Source: Mallotus nudiflorus
Taxonomy: Eukaryota; Streptophyta; Magnoliopsida; Malpighiales; Euphorbiaceae
Assembly: GCA_947683625.1 (NCBI GenBank)
Contig: CANTUR010000630.1
Location: 1,116,001 to 1,180,000 of the forward strand
Direction of reading: 5' to 3'
Length of the DNA: 64,000 nt
In this document: piece after piece, positions 10,679 through 22,957 of the stretch
Layout of the letters: every line of letters starts with the position of its first letter
Position numbering within the stretch: position 1 is the stretch's first letter
Notes under the pieces: model-generated
The model's input: only the letters and a program-made list of their open reading frames with translations
The model's database searches: none
Told to the model about the DNA's origin: nothing
Translations under genes and position numbers: made by a program

Positions 10679-11060
10679 ACTTCAGATCATGCGAGGTGAA
10701 GCTATAGCACAGCACAATACGCTATTCACAACTGTTTTAGTACAAGGAATCATTGAAAAAGAAAAGAAGAAGAAGAAGCATCGATCGATGGTATGGCGTA
10801 GATCCCAGTTATATATTCAAAAATTGGATTCTGGGGCACAGTGGTTCAGATTAAAAAAAAAAAACAACTGGTTTGCTTGAAATCTTGATGCTATTGCTCG
10901 TTTAAAAATAACAAAGAACTTGAGTATGATGAGAATTAAAACTTACAGATGAGAAGAGTTGACCTGATCACCTCCTAGGAACATACAAGAAACAAAAGTT
11001 ATGGCGAGAAGCAGAGAGAAGTTGAAGAGTTATTGAGGAAAACCTGGTACAACAATATTG

Positions 11061-14000
11061 TTATCAAACGAAGGTTAAGATTGTCCCGAGAAACAATACT
11101 GGCATCAATCGGAAGAGACCTGAAAAGAAAGGGACAAGTTCAAGTTGTAGAGCATAGAAGATATCAATCCTTGGAGCTTAGACCAGACAAATTTGGTTTA
11201 TAATTTGTCTTTATTTGATAATAAAAATTTTGAAGATTCAGTTTGGAATTTGGATTTTCTATTTGATAGTTAGTTAATAGGAAACTGAACTTTGGGTTGG
11301 AAAGAGTAAACAACAAAAAAATAATGCAAAACAATTTAACGTTATCCTTTGTTTAATGGGTGCAAATGGGTGTGTTGTATAGTGCGTCACACAGATTATA
11401 TTATATATGATAATGTATTTATTTATATTTTTTCTAAAAGTGTGTTTGGGAGGGATAAATAAATAAAGTTAAAAAAATAATAACAATATTTTTAACGTCC
11501 AAGTCTGAGATTGAAATCCATTATTACTTTATTTTTTTAATACTTTATTTTTACATAAATATTTTCTATCATCCAATAATAATTATAAATAAAATAAAAT
11601 TTACTTTGTAAAAAATAAAATAATCATGTATTAATCGTTTAATTTTTTAGATTAATAAATATTATATTTAATATTTAATAATTAAAATTTATAAATTAAG
11701 TTCATATATATTCATTCATATATATTTTTATTTTTAGTTGAAATATTTTAAAAATAAATATATTAATGAAATAAATTAATATAATGAAAATTTTATTAAT
11801 TAATTTTAATTACTAATTAATTCTTAATTTAACAAATTATATTACATTTTTTGTTTAAATCACCAATATTTAAAATTTATTAAATTTTAATTAATTTAGT
11901 TTAATTTTTAATTTATTTTGATTAAATTTAAAAATAGTGGAGATGAGTTCCGTAACCAATTTTTTCAAAAAATTTCTTTCTCACTTATGATATGTGGTCA
12001 CATGCTCTTTCTTTCAATTTGTTTTCTTTTAACCTTTTGCAAATAAAAAATTTTTAATTTTAATTTATCTATAAATTGGTATATAAATAATTTCATACAT
12101 TTTATTTTACTTTAATTTTTATAAAGTAGAATAGATTTTGTTAATAATCGCTATTAAATGATTATTAAAATAACGTAAAAGTAACTACAAATTAAATTCA
12201 TCATAGAATATTCTAAATAATTTTATTATTTAAAAAATATAAAAAACTAATGATAATACAAATTAATTAATATATTCTTAATAACTATTAAAACAATATT
12301 TACACCCTCTATGAATGTTAGAACGACCAGATGCATAATCTCTTTCATCAAAAGGACTCCAAGCATTCTCTCTTGAGCCATCTCTTGGTTGACCTGTGTA
12401 TGATATGAGTATGATCACTCTCATTATCTCCTGGAGTATGCCAGTTTGAGAAGGTGGAATACATCAACTAATATCTATTCATTTAAATCACAATGACAAC
12501 AAGTTGGAATTTTATATAGAGAAAAGATGTACTGAAAGATTCTTATTTTTTTTTAAATAAATATATCAAACTTAAAATCTAACTGTAGTTAAAAATTTTA
12601 TATTTATCAAATATGGAAAGTATTAAATACGGAAAAAAAAAGTTGCTTTCTAAAATGTTATTTAGTAAATTTTTTTTTTACACTTATATATTTAGATGTA
12701 TTAAAATAGATAAAATTTTAAATATATTTTTTAGTATAATTATTTTTAATATTTAATAGTTATAAGAATTATGAAAATTTTAAATGATTGAATTTTATAG
12801 TATAATTATTTTCAGTATTTAGTAATTATAAAATTTTAATTAATATAGATCGAGTTGAGTGAATTTTATAAGAATACAAAACTCTTTAATTGGATAATTT
12901 TTAAAAAAATTTAAATTTAAAATTTTATTTAAGAAAAACTCACATTGAATTTAGATATTTAAGAAAAAAAGAAAGAACCTTTTGTTGTTACAATTCCCTC
13001 TGTGGCACCAAGTTTAGCTAGTCATATACATAGCAACCAAAGCTCCGAAAGTCAAAGAATATGAAAGCCGAAAAAAAAAAAAAAAATTGGTGACGAAGGT
13101 GGCATTAAGTAGACAATTATGGTTGTCCGTCAGTTTTATGATTATTTTGGTGTTGATCGTTATCTAAGACCACCAGCAGACAACAGTCGAATTCACGAAT
13201 ATTTGACAACATTCACATGTTTTTTTATCAATAACTTGGTGATGCAACCAACAAAACCAAATTCCTGAAATAAAAAAATGTAGTCAAAACGCAGCACAGG
13301 ATGAGGAATTGGAAACACCAAACACAGAAAACGCCAGTGATGTTACAATTCGATGTTAATTTTTGGATTTAGTACATAATAGTTTAATTCACATATATGG
13401 GGCCAAATTTCATATTTTTTAAAAATATATTTGAACAATAATAATATTTTTTTTTCTCAAATATACCCATAAATGTACAGTATTTTATCAAACTTGCATC
13501 TAATGAGACATATTTATTTTTGTAAATAAAATCTATAATAAAAAATAACAAAAATATATTGCATCTTTTATTAAAGCTAGCCAATATTAATATATTGCAT
13601 CTAATAATTATTATTATTTTTTTTGATAAATTTAGAGATTTATGATTTTTAGTTAATATAGTACATAACAAGGGACAATCTTTTACTTTTAAATCGACGA
13701 TAGTAGAAATCAAACTTTTTACTTTAGAATAATCTGAAGAGAAATTACACTTAAGTATTCCTTTACTCGCTAATTTAATGTTTTTTATTTAATGTAATAC
13801 ATTCCACCGACCTTAGTTCCAAATATAGCCATCGTATTGAACTCAAATTTACACAATTTAATACATACAAAATTTTTCTTCTCTTAATTTTAATTTTTTC
13901 ATATTTTGTATAAAGTTGTTGTGTGATGCTAGTCATTGAGTTATAAGTTGGGAAATGAAAGCCAAAAAGAAAAAAAAAAGGAAAAGAAAATAATCAAAGA

Positions 14001-14600
14001 TAAATAGATAGATCCTTGAGTGCCTCCTTTTGCTTGGATAAAAACAAAGGTTAGGAAATTGCAAAGCACTTCGGTGCAAAAAGAGCTACCACTCCTTTTC
14101 CACCACTTTGTATTTTATTGTTTTCATTGCTCCATCATTCGAAGGGAGACCTATCATCAGCCACATGATCCATCCACCATGTGCGCCTATTTGCACATAT
14201 CTCAATCATGGTTGGCACCAAGTTCAGCAATAACTTGAACTAAAATTAAATTGAAATTAAGGAAACTTTGATCTAAGGTTGATTTACTGAATCCAAAATC
14301 TTCTTTAAATTTTTATTGTTTTTCCATTTCTTTCGATTTTAAAATATAAACCAAACAATTCCTTAAATTAATATATATATACACACGTAAAAGAAAAGTT
14401 TATACACAAAAAAACTCATCATAATTAATATTAAATTTAAATTGTACTACTCATTAATTTTTTTTTTTTTTACTTATAATATGAGATTCAGTATCATCAT
14501 AACGAAAAAGGAGAATTAGTTGGTGATTATTAGTGATTGATATTTTAAATTAATTTTTGTGATATAGAAAGTATGCACCTAAGGAAAAACAAACTCCCTA
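11061..14600. other. AT-rich spacer between the GT17 duplicates
   Basis: Very AT-rich sequence with many TAAATT/ATTTAA runs. Apart from an exon-like patch at 12304-12434 I find no gene, repeat boundary or RNA. Open frames at 13384-13713 and 14020-14238 are low-complexity chance frames. Confidence 0.5.
12304..12434 (-). pseudogene. Isolated exon-like gene fragment
   Basis: This patch has a normal base composition inside AT-rich DNA. On the minus strand it encodes YTGQPRDGSRENAWSPFDE and continues RDYASGRSNIHRG without a stop. A plausible acceptor (TACTCCAG) lies immediately upstream. No neighbouring exon is found on either side. It is probably a fragment of a host gene moved or left here. I cannot name the family. 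Confidence 0.3.
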
Positions 14601-17600
14601 CTCTACAAAAAGACCGAAAAAGTTGTGGCTAAGTAAACTAAGCCCTAATGAATTTCAATAATGAGGGTTGAATTGTGATAAATATGTGTATATCTTACTC
14701 TTTATTTTTTTCAATTCTGACAAATATATTAAACATTTTTCTATACCGCCGAGCATAGTTGGCTATCCCATAAGAATCACAACTATCACCGCTATGAATT
14801 TTTAGTAAATAAACGGAATATATATATATATATATATGCCATGAGCAGATCACCACACTATTATTTAATGGAGTCCCTACAAAAATAGTTCCTTGAGATC
14901 AGCTGCACGCTAGTTTAGATATTCCATAATAGATATGCTTTTGACATGTCTTGTCATTTTAATTGTCAAAAGCCTAAATCAACACTTTCATGTGAAAAAA
15001 CTTATTAAAAGTTTTTTTTGACTAAAAGAGGAAAGCATCAGACGACAAAGAAAGTATCAAACACCCTTTCTAATCCATGAAATTTTTTTTTGTTCTGGCT
15101 TAGTCTTGAGTTAATGCTGGACTTGATGCTGCTCTAAGGCATTACAAATAGTTTTGGCAAAATCTATTATTAAGCTAACGGTTTATTTTATTAATTTCTA
15201 TTATTAAGCTTTTATACTTTTATTTATGAGCTATTTATGATCAACATAACAGATTCACTAACAGTGTTAAATATTGTATTTAAAAATAATATCATTAAAA
15301 ATTTAAATAAAAATATAAGAACTCAATAAAATATAATAAAAAAAATAAAAACTCTTTATAATGAATTTTACTTTATTTTTATATGTAATATTTAATACAA
15401 TCTATTTAAACTGTTCAAAAAAATTCTTAATAGTTATTTAAATAAAAACATAACAACTCCATATAATGCAATAAAATGATAAGAACTCCATAACAACTTC
15501 GGGAGATTTTGCTAATAGCATACGAACAACAATACCAGACGGGGCAATCACCGTGGAAGACACTCTTTTGGTTGATATAAAAGCCAGTCAAAAACAAGGC
15601 CTTCCGATTTCCAATCAAGGCTTTTGAAATTGAATATTTACCCATTTATTCAATTTGCAGTTAAAACAAATGTATACAAGAGATTTAAAAGACTCTCCAA
15701 AACAATCCACCGCCAAAAAGTTCTTTATAAAACTTGCAGCTTTTTCTTGCACCAAAGTTAAATTACTACACGATAAAAACTTGAAATTCAAATCCCTATC
15801 TATGTACACCAGGCCTAAAATTGAAATAAGGCAAATACAGAGTTCAATACTACGCTGATATCAGTCTGCTCATTATAATTGGGGCTTGCCAAAAGCCTTC
15901 ATTCTGGCGATCTTAAACAGCCCCCAGGTAGAAGGAACCTAAACGTATCTGCGTTCTCTATTAAATATGCAGGAAGATGAACCGCCGAAGCTGAGTGAGG
16001 GATTGATCCCATCTTCTTAATCAGGTCCTTAAAAGTGTACTCCTCTGGCAGCATATCAAAGAGATCATCTCCATTGCAAATACGCTTTTGAATCCTAGAG
16101 TAATTTAGAAAATCTTTTCTTATCACTCTATCTGCATGACTATAAGCAGTCATCTTGAACACAATTTCACTAAGTCGCCGAAAACAAAAGCTACAATGCC
16201 ATCCAGCATCTGAAAAGATGAGGTCTATTTGGCGTGAATGCCGATATCTCGTCCAAGGGCCGTAAACATGTGCTGATGCACGCCAGCTGCTGTAATCTAC
16301 AGGGAACTCAAACGAGTACATGTAATGCCTCAGTTCTAGATGCAAGACAGGAGGTATTCCATCACACCACTGCAGTATTTTCAGTGTGTGAGGGCTAGGA
16401 ATCTCATCAGTGTCTGACATAATAAGCAAGTCTCCATTTGAAATTCCTGAACGACGGATCAAACCATTCATAGCTGCCCGCTGCTCTGACTCTAGTACAA
16501 AAGGATCTTCATTCAAACCATTGATAGCAGTATGGCCAGAGAACACACCATGAACAATTTTGTCCTCAGCAAAGGAAAATCGGTTTTGGTTTGAGGCAAA
16601 GAAAAGCGGTTTATGAATTCCTGTGAAGGTGGTGTTGGACTCGAGGATTACAAATTTAGTGATGTATGGATGGAGCTCACGCCATCTGATCTCAAGGATG
16701 TCTAGCTCATTGCTGAAGATGATGCCATCAAAGACACGACGAGGTTCGGGGCGTAGAGCCCAACCATGAAGATTGCAAAGATGTTCCATTGAAACATTCT
16801 CTGCATAATAGTGAGGGAGGTGCTTGAATGGAGGAGGGGGATTATCCCAAAGTGGGCGGAAAAAGTAGGATATTTTCTGGGCATATGTGAAGACTCCAAT
16901 CATACAAATTGGCAAAAGTACCAAAAGTATCACAAAATGAAGCTTGCGAGGTGCTCTTTTGGAGGTTAAGCGAAGAGGTCGGGGGGCCATGCTTTAGATT
17001 AGAAAGATCATAAGCTGAAGTTATTGGCATATAGGGCACAACACAATTATGCCAAGAACCGAGGCTCTACATATATTAATCACCTGCAGAGTAATTCCGT
17101 GACCAATTAAAAGCTCCACATTATTCAATAAGGAGATAACCACATTTAACCAGTAAGTGTGATCAAACAACAAATGCTACTCTAATCATGCAATTGCTTT
17201 CCTTTGATCAACCCATAAAAAAAAAAAAGCAATGATGCATACAGTAGATAAGTTCTCATACTCAAAAGCAATTTTATTAAACCAAAAACTGAAAAAAATA
17301 AGTGTCTTCAAAGCTGTGATGCTTATTTATGTATCAAAAACAATTCTGGAATGAGAATTAACACAGTTGATTGTTGACCTAGGAATATACATATTGAATA
17401 GTAGAGCCAAAAATCTCTTGTACATTTCAATGAAAAATTCACCAAAATTGTGGTGCAAATGGCTGATTACACTTTGGGTTCTGCAAAGCATTAGGATAAG
17501 CAATCAAGCAGATGCTATGTGATACAAAGAATTCATAATACACATGAAGTTATAAATACTAAATGTTCTAAAAACAATCAGTTGTCTGCATCTTCAAGTA

Positions 17601-17730
17601 ATCTATATGCATTATCCTATAAAAAGCAATATACATTCAGCAACAGAACAAATGTAACAAGAAACAGACAAAAGTTAAAAGTTGTTGAGGAAAACCTGGT
17701 TACTACAAAAAAGCCTGATCTGATGTTCAA
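14600..17730 (-). repeat. GT17 duplication block 2
   Basis: Counterpart of block 1, offset by about 6.3 kb, including the coding sequence, about 1.2 kb of 3' flank and about 0.7 kb of 5' flank. The flanks are much more diverged than the coding region, consistent with an old duplication under coding constraint. Confidence 0.7.
15899..16990 (-). CDS. Glycosyltransferase family 17 protein (beta-1,4-mannosyl-glycoprotein N-acetylglucosaminyltransferase-like), copy 2
   Basis: A 363-residue paralogue of the gene at 9584-10678, uninterrupted from ATG at 16990 to the stop at 15899. It has the same N-terminal membrane anchor (LLVLLPICMIGVF region), the FSNELDILEIRW and MSDTDEIP motifs, the GWHCSFCFRR block and the same C-terminus (LPGGCLRSPE). 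By eye the two proteins differ at roughly one residue in eight, mostly conservatively, so both seem to be under selection. It is predicted to be a Golgi type II membrane enzyme acting on glycoprotein glycans; the reaction is inferred from the family. A leader exon at 18724-18830 with a good donor site suggests a 5'-UTR intron of about 1.6 kb. Confidence 0.9.
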   Translation of the reverse strand: MAPRPLRLTSKRAPRKLHFVILLVLLPICMIGVFTYAQKISYFFRPLWDNPPPPFKHLPHYYAENVSMEHLCNLHGWALRPEPRRVFDGIIFSNELDILEIRWRELHPYITKFVILESNTTFTGIHKPLFFASNQNRFSFAEDKIVHGVFSGHTAINGLNEDPFVLESEQRAAMNGLIRRSGISNGDLLIMSDTDEIPSPHTLKILQWCDGIPPVLHLELRHYMYSFEFPVDYSSWRASAHVYGPWTRYRHSRQIDLIFSDAGWHCSFCFRRLSEIVFKMTAYSHADRVIRKDFLNYSRIQKRICNGDDLFDMLPEEYTFKDLIKKMGSIPHSASAVHLPAYLIENADTFRFLLPGGCLRSPE

Positions 17731-18723
17731 AGAAGGCTATCCTTGTGATAAATAACTTGCATATAATAATCCAAGCGGACAGCCATCAATTGATACATCC
17801 ATTGTCCCTGTTATCCCAGCAGCCCCTTGGCATATGTAAAACTGGCACATAAAGTATTAACTGATACTATGGTGAAACGACCAGAATATGGAGCGATTGA
17901 GGACAACTATGTAACACAATTCTCTTCTCACAATCTGGTGATAATTCAAAGAGCAGAATAGAATTCCTGAAATGGAAAACCAAAACTTTATTAGACTAGC
18001 TATAACTGACAAAAACAATCATGAACAGAAGTGTATGAGAAAGCTCTTTTTTTTTTTTTATATATATAAAAAAAAAGAAAAAGAAAAATCTTTGCACATG
18101 GCTTGAAATGGGCTCCAACTTAATTTGCTTAATAAGAAACTATACTTAAACAAATAAACTCGTATTTCCATATTCAAAAAAAAAAAAAAAAAAACATAGA
18201 ATCCTACTATCTACAGTAGCATTATAAAATTTCTTCAGAACTGGGTATGCAACATGAGCAATATAATTACAACACAGAATTGACCATGATGCTAAAGCAT
18301 TAATTGCAGCAAGTCCACAAAAGACATTTAGGCCATGGTCAATCCTAGTGCATTTTGGGGAGGAAAATCTAATACTCTAATATTTAATAGCTATTATCAT
18401 AATTCAAAAAAATGCCAATATTTAACCCAAAAATAAGTGAATCCCAATTCAAAATTTCCTAACAAGAAAAAGAAAAGAACAAAACTTTATCACAATGAAA
18501 GTGAAAAACAAATTGAAAAAATATTCAGTTCCTGTTACTAGCATTCAGAATCTCAAAAATTCACATTATCTTCATTTTTCAGCTGAAATTTAAATCGATG
18601 AAACCTTAAGAAGCAAATCCCTAACTCACTAAAAATTGATCACCATAATTAACAAAAAAACACTAAATTAATAAAATTTCCAGATTCTAATGATAATGCT
18701 GTAGAAGGAAACCGCGATTATAC
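17731..18723 (-). other. Probable intron of the GT17 copy 2 leader
   Basis: AT-rich sequence with poly-T/poly-A runs and no credible ORF, between the leader exon donor and the coding region. The short plus-strand frame at 17519-17755 is not gene-like. Confidence 0.4.
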
Positions 18724-18830
18724 CTTGAATGCAGATGATGTAAAATCACGCTTCATTCCTTTCCGCCATTTTCATTCGTCGGGAGAAGCTGTAAATGCCA
18801 CTGGTTCATCCAAAAAGGGGAAAAACAATA
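18724..18830 (-). other. Probable 5'-UTR exon of GT17 copy 2, with a short uORF
   Basis: On the minus strand, GC-richer sequence ends in CATTCAAG followed by GTATAA, a credible splice donor at 18722-18723. Candidate acceptors before the start codon are CTCTGCAG and ATATGTAG between about 17040 and 17090. The exon holds a 10-codon upstream ORF (18746-18775, starting MKMAER) that ends before the donor and could reduce translation of the main frame. Exon limits are inferred and no transcript evidence is available. Confidence 0.45.
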
Positions 18831-19125
18831 AAAAGTTGCTGTGATAAAGCGCTTTTGTAGCGACGAGACGCATGTCACCGCCGCGAAGGCTGCAAGTGTT
18901 AGTGATCTTGTACGGTCGAACCATGTTTAGAGCGTGTAAATTTAAACTTGGAGCTTACGTGGAAGTCTTTTATTGGGATATGGTTGTGGTGTTTTCGTAG
19001 GTTGGGATGTAGAGGAGTGAGACGTTACACGTGGTGATGTGGATAGGAGTACATTGAATATACAATCACTCTTCTTAGTAAGTGTTGACTTCCGTTCTCA
19101 CTATGATATAACATTTTTTTTTCTC

Positions 19126-19369
19126 GGGAAAAATTGCATTTTTGATATCTCAACTTTTTAATTTTTACTATTTTAGTGTTTAATTTTTTTTTTTTCTATT
19201 TTGGTGTCGTAATTTTAAAATTTTTTACTCATTTGGTGTATTTGGCCAGAATGTCCTTGCCTGGGCGGTGACTGGACTTCGATGGATTCCACTTATGGCA
19301 TTGTCATATGCATCGTATGAAAAAAACAATAAAAATGAATTAAAGACAAATATACCCCTAAATAAAGTT
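19126..19369 (+). repeat. Left terminal inverted repeat (Mutator-like)
   Basis: Starts GGGAAAAATTGCATTTTTGA and contains a segment that on the minus strand would read RGIFVFNSFL then SPVTAQARTFWPN. The right repeat carries the same segment in inverted orientation (RGIFVSNSYI, SSITTQVGIFWPN), a convenient marker of homology rather than a gene. Confidence 0.6.
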
Positions 19370-19672
19370 GAGAAGAAGGAGGAAGTAGACGAAGAGGAAG
19401 AAAATCGCGACTCCACGCTGTAAGTGCTTCTTGAATAGTTTCTACAAAACCCTTTCAACAAGGATAGTGATGGACTATGTTGGAATCTAAATTTTTGTCG
19501 GAGCATTCTTCTTCATAATTCCAATTACCAAAATCAGGGCTCAGGTCTTCTTCTTCGTTTATCAAATTACATTCTTCTTCTTCAGCCACATCTGTCTAAC
19601 TCTTAATAGTAGATTTGGTTAAATTGCTTTTTTCAATACAATTATCTCCAACATGGAAAATTCTATAGGGGT
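19370..19672 (-). other. Unidentified sequence, left of the intact gypsy element
   Basis: This piece was continuous with 31166-31500 before the gypsy element inserted. The minus strand has an acidic open stretch (VAEEEECNLINEEEDLSPDF) followed by more Glu, Asp and Asn, which could be a gene fragment. I cannot assign it to a family. Confidence 0.3.
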
Positions 19673-22600
19673 TGTCACGACCCAAAACAGGGGTCATGAC
19701 CGGCGCTAGGGAACGGGAATTCTTTCGAATCCGGAACCCGTAGCAAGCCTAAAAATAAAATAAAGCATGCCATAATAACAATAAAATATAATATGCAGCG
19801 GAAATAAAAATCATAATATCATAATATTATCCATATCAACTGGATTTACTTCAAAACTCATCTCATCACATATATATAATATTTAATACTAATCCAGTTT
19901 CAACATAATACATCTCTTTAAAATAAAGTACATAAAATCCAATACTTTAATTTACAACTACTGCAGTGTCTAGATAAAATAAATAAGACTCAAGTAGACA
20001 ATTTACATAAAGAAGCCGGGGCGGAAGAAATCCGGCGTACCGACCTGCTACTGAGGTCTGAGGAAGTTGACTCTCCTGAAAAATAGTCAACGGAGGGGAG
20101 TCAGACCTCACTGAGTGAATTACTATAATATATATACATACACTCTAAGTGATAATGCATACAGTCAACAGTATATATATATCTAATATATATACAGGCA
20201 AATACACACAAATGCAGAAAAATCATTTTTTATATATTTTACTGAAAAATCCCAATTTATGAAGGATCACATAGAACCCTAGAATATCGTAACCTCAGAA
20301 AATAGTGTTAAACAACACTCTGGCCATACAGGCTCACTTATTCCAAATATATCCACTTAATCCATTTGGACAGTAGACTGGCCCCGAGACACTAAGTCAA
20401 CCGAGCTCCAGCAGTCTAACTGCCAGTGTGATTGGCCCCGAGACACTTGGTCAACCGAGCTCCAGCAATCACACCCACAAACCACATCTCACATATCAAA
20501 TAATCATATCAAATCAATATCCACAAATAGTTAGTAATATAGCCTAAAGCTATAGGCGTACCGGTACGTACTCGGTCCTAGTGCTGCCCACTAGGTAGCA
20601 CGTTCTATTGATATCCTTCATTAATAAATAATAAAACATTCATTCACAAATACATGATGCATGAATTTAAATAAATCAACAATATAAACCATATATATAC
20701 TGGAAATATACCAAACATAAACCAGGTATATTTTGAGTATATATATGTCAAATAAATCCAATCAAATCATGAATTAAACTAAAAATATATTTAAAAACAT
20801 TTTAAATATATTTTATTAATAAAACATGTATATAATTTATTATATACCAAAAATATACCAAAAATATACTTGAATATAAATCACATTATTTATGCATATT
20901 CAGTCAAAATAAAACATGCATTTCCTAAATCATGCATCCTAAGCATATATATATAATATAGTAACTCACCTAATGCGCTCCACAAGACAGGTCCGACGGG
21001 CCTGGTCCACTAGCCCTCGGTCTCGGCGCAACTAAACAAGCAATAAATAACCGACATTAGAATAAACCTAACAGAAATCCTAGAATTCAATCTAGAGTAT
21101 TAAAATACGGAATCGAAAATTAGGGTTCGACTGGATATCACGTTTTACGAGAATTCTACCGAAAATCCGACAGAACCTCCCCTGTAAAACGGACATCTCT
21201 CTACTCAAAAGAGTAGAGCCGACCCTGCAAAGAAACACACTTCAAAAAACGAGCTCAACACAATCAAAATCCCACGGTCGGACTCCAGACTACCGACCGG
21301 GATCCACAACACAGAACAATTCAGGAAATACCAAAAATATCCTTAAATCACAGAAATACATTTTATAAATAAAAATTACATAATTGACCTTGAAACACTA
21401 TAAAAACCGATTAAAACTCATTTTATTAGAAAAACCGTATATTATATATATAATTGAAAATAATTCCTGAAAAATAGTTTTAATTAGTTAAAAATACTAA
21501 ATAATTTGTAGAAATCATTTTTATACCTTAAATAAATATCAAAACCAATTAAATTACATTTTTAGACAATTTAGGGTAAAATTACCAAAATACCCCTATA
21601 TATATAAATATACTTAAATTACTTCAAAAATTCACCAAAAATCATACAATTATCCAAAATTAATTTTCTCAACATATTTATCAATAATATTAATAATTAA
21701 ACCCAATTAACCAATTAAATTCAAATAAAAACACAATTAACCTAATTTTCCAAAATCACCTAAACTTCAATAATTAAAAATAAATACTTAGAAATTCATA
21801 AAAATTCCAAATAAATTCCTATAATTCATTTCAACACCTAATTCAACCATAAACTCCAATTTCATAATTTAAATAATTAATTTCCGAAAATTAGAAAATA
21901 ATATTAAAATATTCAAAAATACCCAAAAATCCAAACAATCTCCAAAAATTCTACAAAAATTCATACATGTAGATTAAGCTACTAGGAACAACATTTGTGA
22001 AGGAATTAAGCATGAATCAATCAAGAACAATTTGAAAAAAATCGAAAACCCTAATAGGCCGAATTTGACAAATCGAAAACTAAGCAATTCTAGACCATTT
22101 TAGCTCAAACCAAAGCTAGAATAACACTCACCGGAGCTCAAGGAGAAGAAAGAGACCGGCGGTGTCGAAAACAGTGGCCGGAATCGACGTGATCGACGGT
22201 GAGTTGATTTTCGGCTTCTCCGGCCAAAATCACTCTCCCGACGCCGGAAACGGCCTCCACAGGCGGCGAAACTGGTCGGGGAAGATGGTGGCACACCGGA
22301 CGGCACACCCACGGTGAAGGAATGGCACGGCAGCGACCGGAAATGGTGAGGGAACAATCGGAGAAGAAGAAGAAGAAGAAGAAACTGTCGAGGGCAAAAT
22401 GGTAATTTTGCAAATTCTTTTGATTTTTAATGTATATATGTATATATATATACTTTATACTTTATATTAAAATAATATTAAATTACACACATCAAATATA
22501 CACCACACACATTAAAATATTAATATTTTAATAATTTATACCAAATAAAATTAATTAAATAACAATTAAAACAATTAAATACTTAATAAAATATTAGGGA

Positions 22601-22909
22601 AATAATAAACCCTAATTAAATAAATATACACACACAGGCTTTATTTAATAATTTAAAAATATGTATGAGTTCATGCAAGTCCGTAAATACATCTAAAATA
22701 ATTAATAATACATTGTTTACGTGAAAATTTCCCCGAAAATGCAAGTCCCGGGAAAATTTTACGTAAAACACTGAAAATAATAGACAATAATTAAAATAGG
22801 TTTAAAATACATATCAACTCATAAAAATATCATAATATATATACAAAAATTATTAACACTGCATATCCCGGTACAGTGTAAAAATATTTTAAAAACACGG
22901 GATATTATA
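19673..22909 (-). repeat. 3' LTR of the intact gypsy element
   Basis: On the minus strand it starts TATAATATCCCGTG (a G-to-A change from the TGTAATATC of its partner) and ends GGGTCGTGACA. It holds the shared hairpin modules at 20577-20595 and 21199-21218. A 91-codon frame near 22138-22413 occurs in both LTRs but has no recognisable domain. Confidence 0.93.
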
Positions 22910-22924
22910 GTCTTCCCCCCTTAC
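22910..22924 (-). other. Polypurine tract of the intact gypsy element
   Basis: The minus strand reads AAGGGGGGAAGAC directly before the 3' LTR, the plus-strand priming site. It follows the conserved GGGGACGAATTCTTGTAA context seen after pol in this lineage. Confidence 0.85.
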
Positions 22925-22957
22925 AAGAATTCGTCCCCGAATTCTAAAAAGAAAAGA

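Larger units (their letters stand above)
8300..11060 (-). repeat. GT17 duplication block 1
   Basis: Homology to the second block extends beyond the coding sequence. The 3' side shares AATGAGGGTTGA, CCAGTCAAAAACAA and CTAAAACAATCCAC-like words. The 5' side shares TTGAGGAAAACCTGGT (11031 versus 17688). The block therefore duplicated with gene flanks, not as a retrocopy. Confidence 0.7.

Noticed and set aside
19225..19506. 93-codon ORF as a gene
   Set aside because: The shared part is the terminal inverted repeat, also present inverted at 44122-44372; conservation is due to the transposon, not a protein.
22138..22413. 91-codon ORF found in both LTRs of the intact element (also 30389-30664)
   Set aside because: Its repetition only reflects LTR duplication; the Phe/Ser/Arg-rich sequence follows simple GAA repeats and shows no domain.
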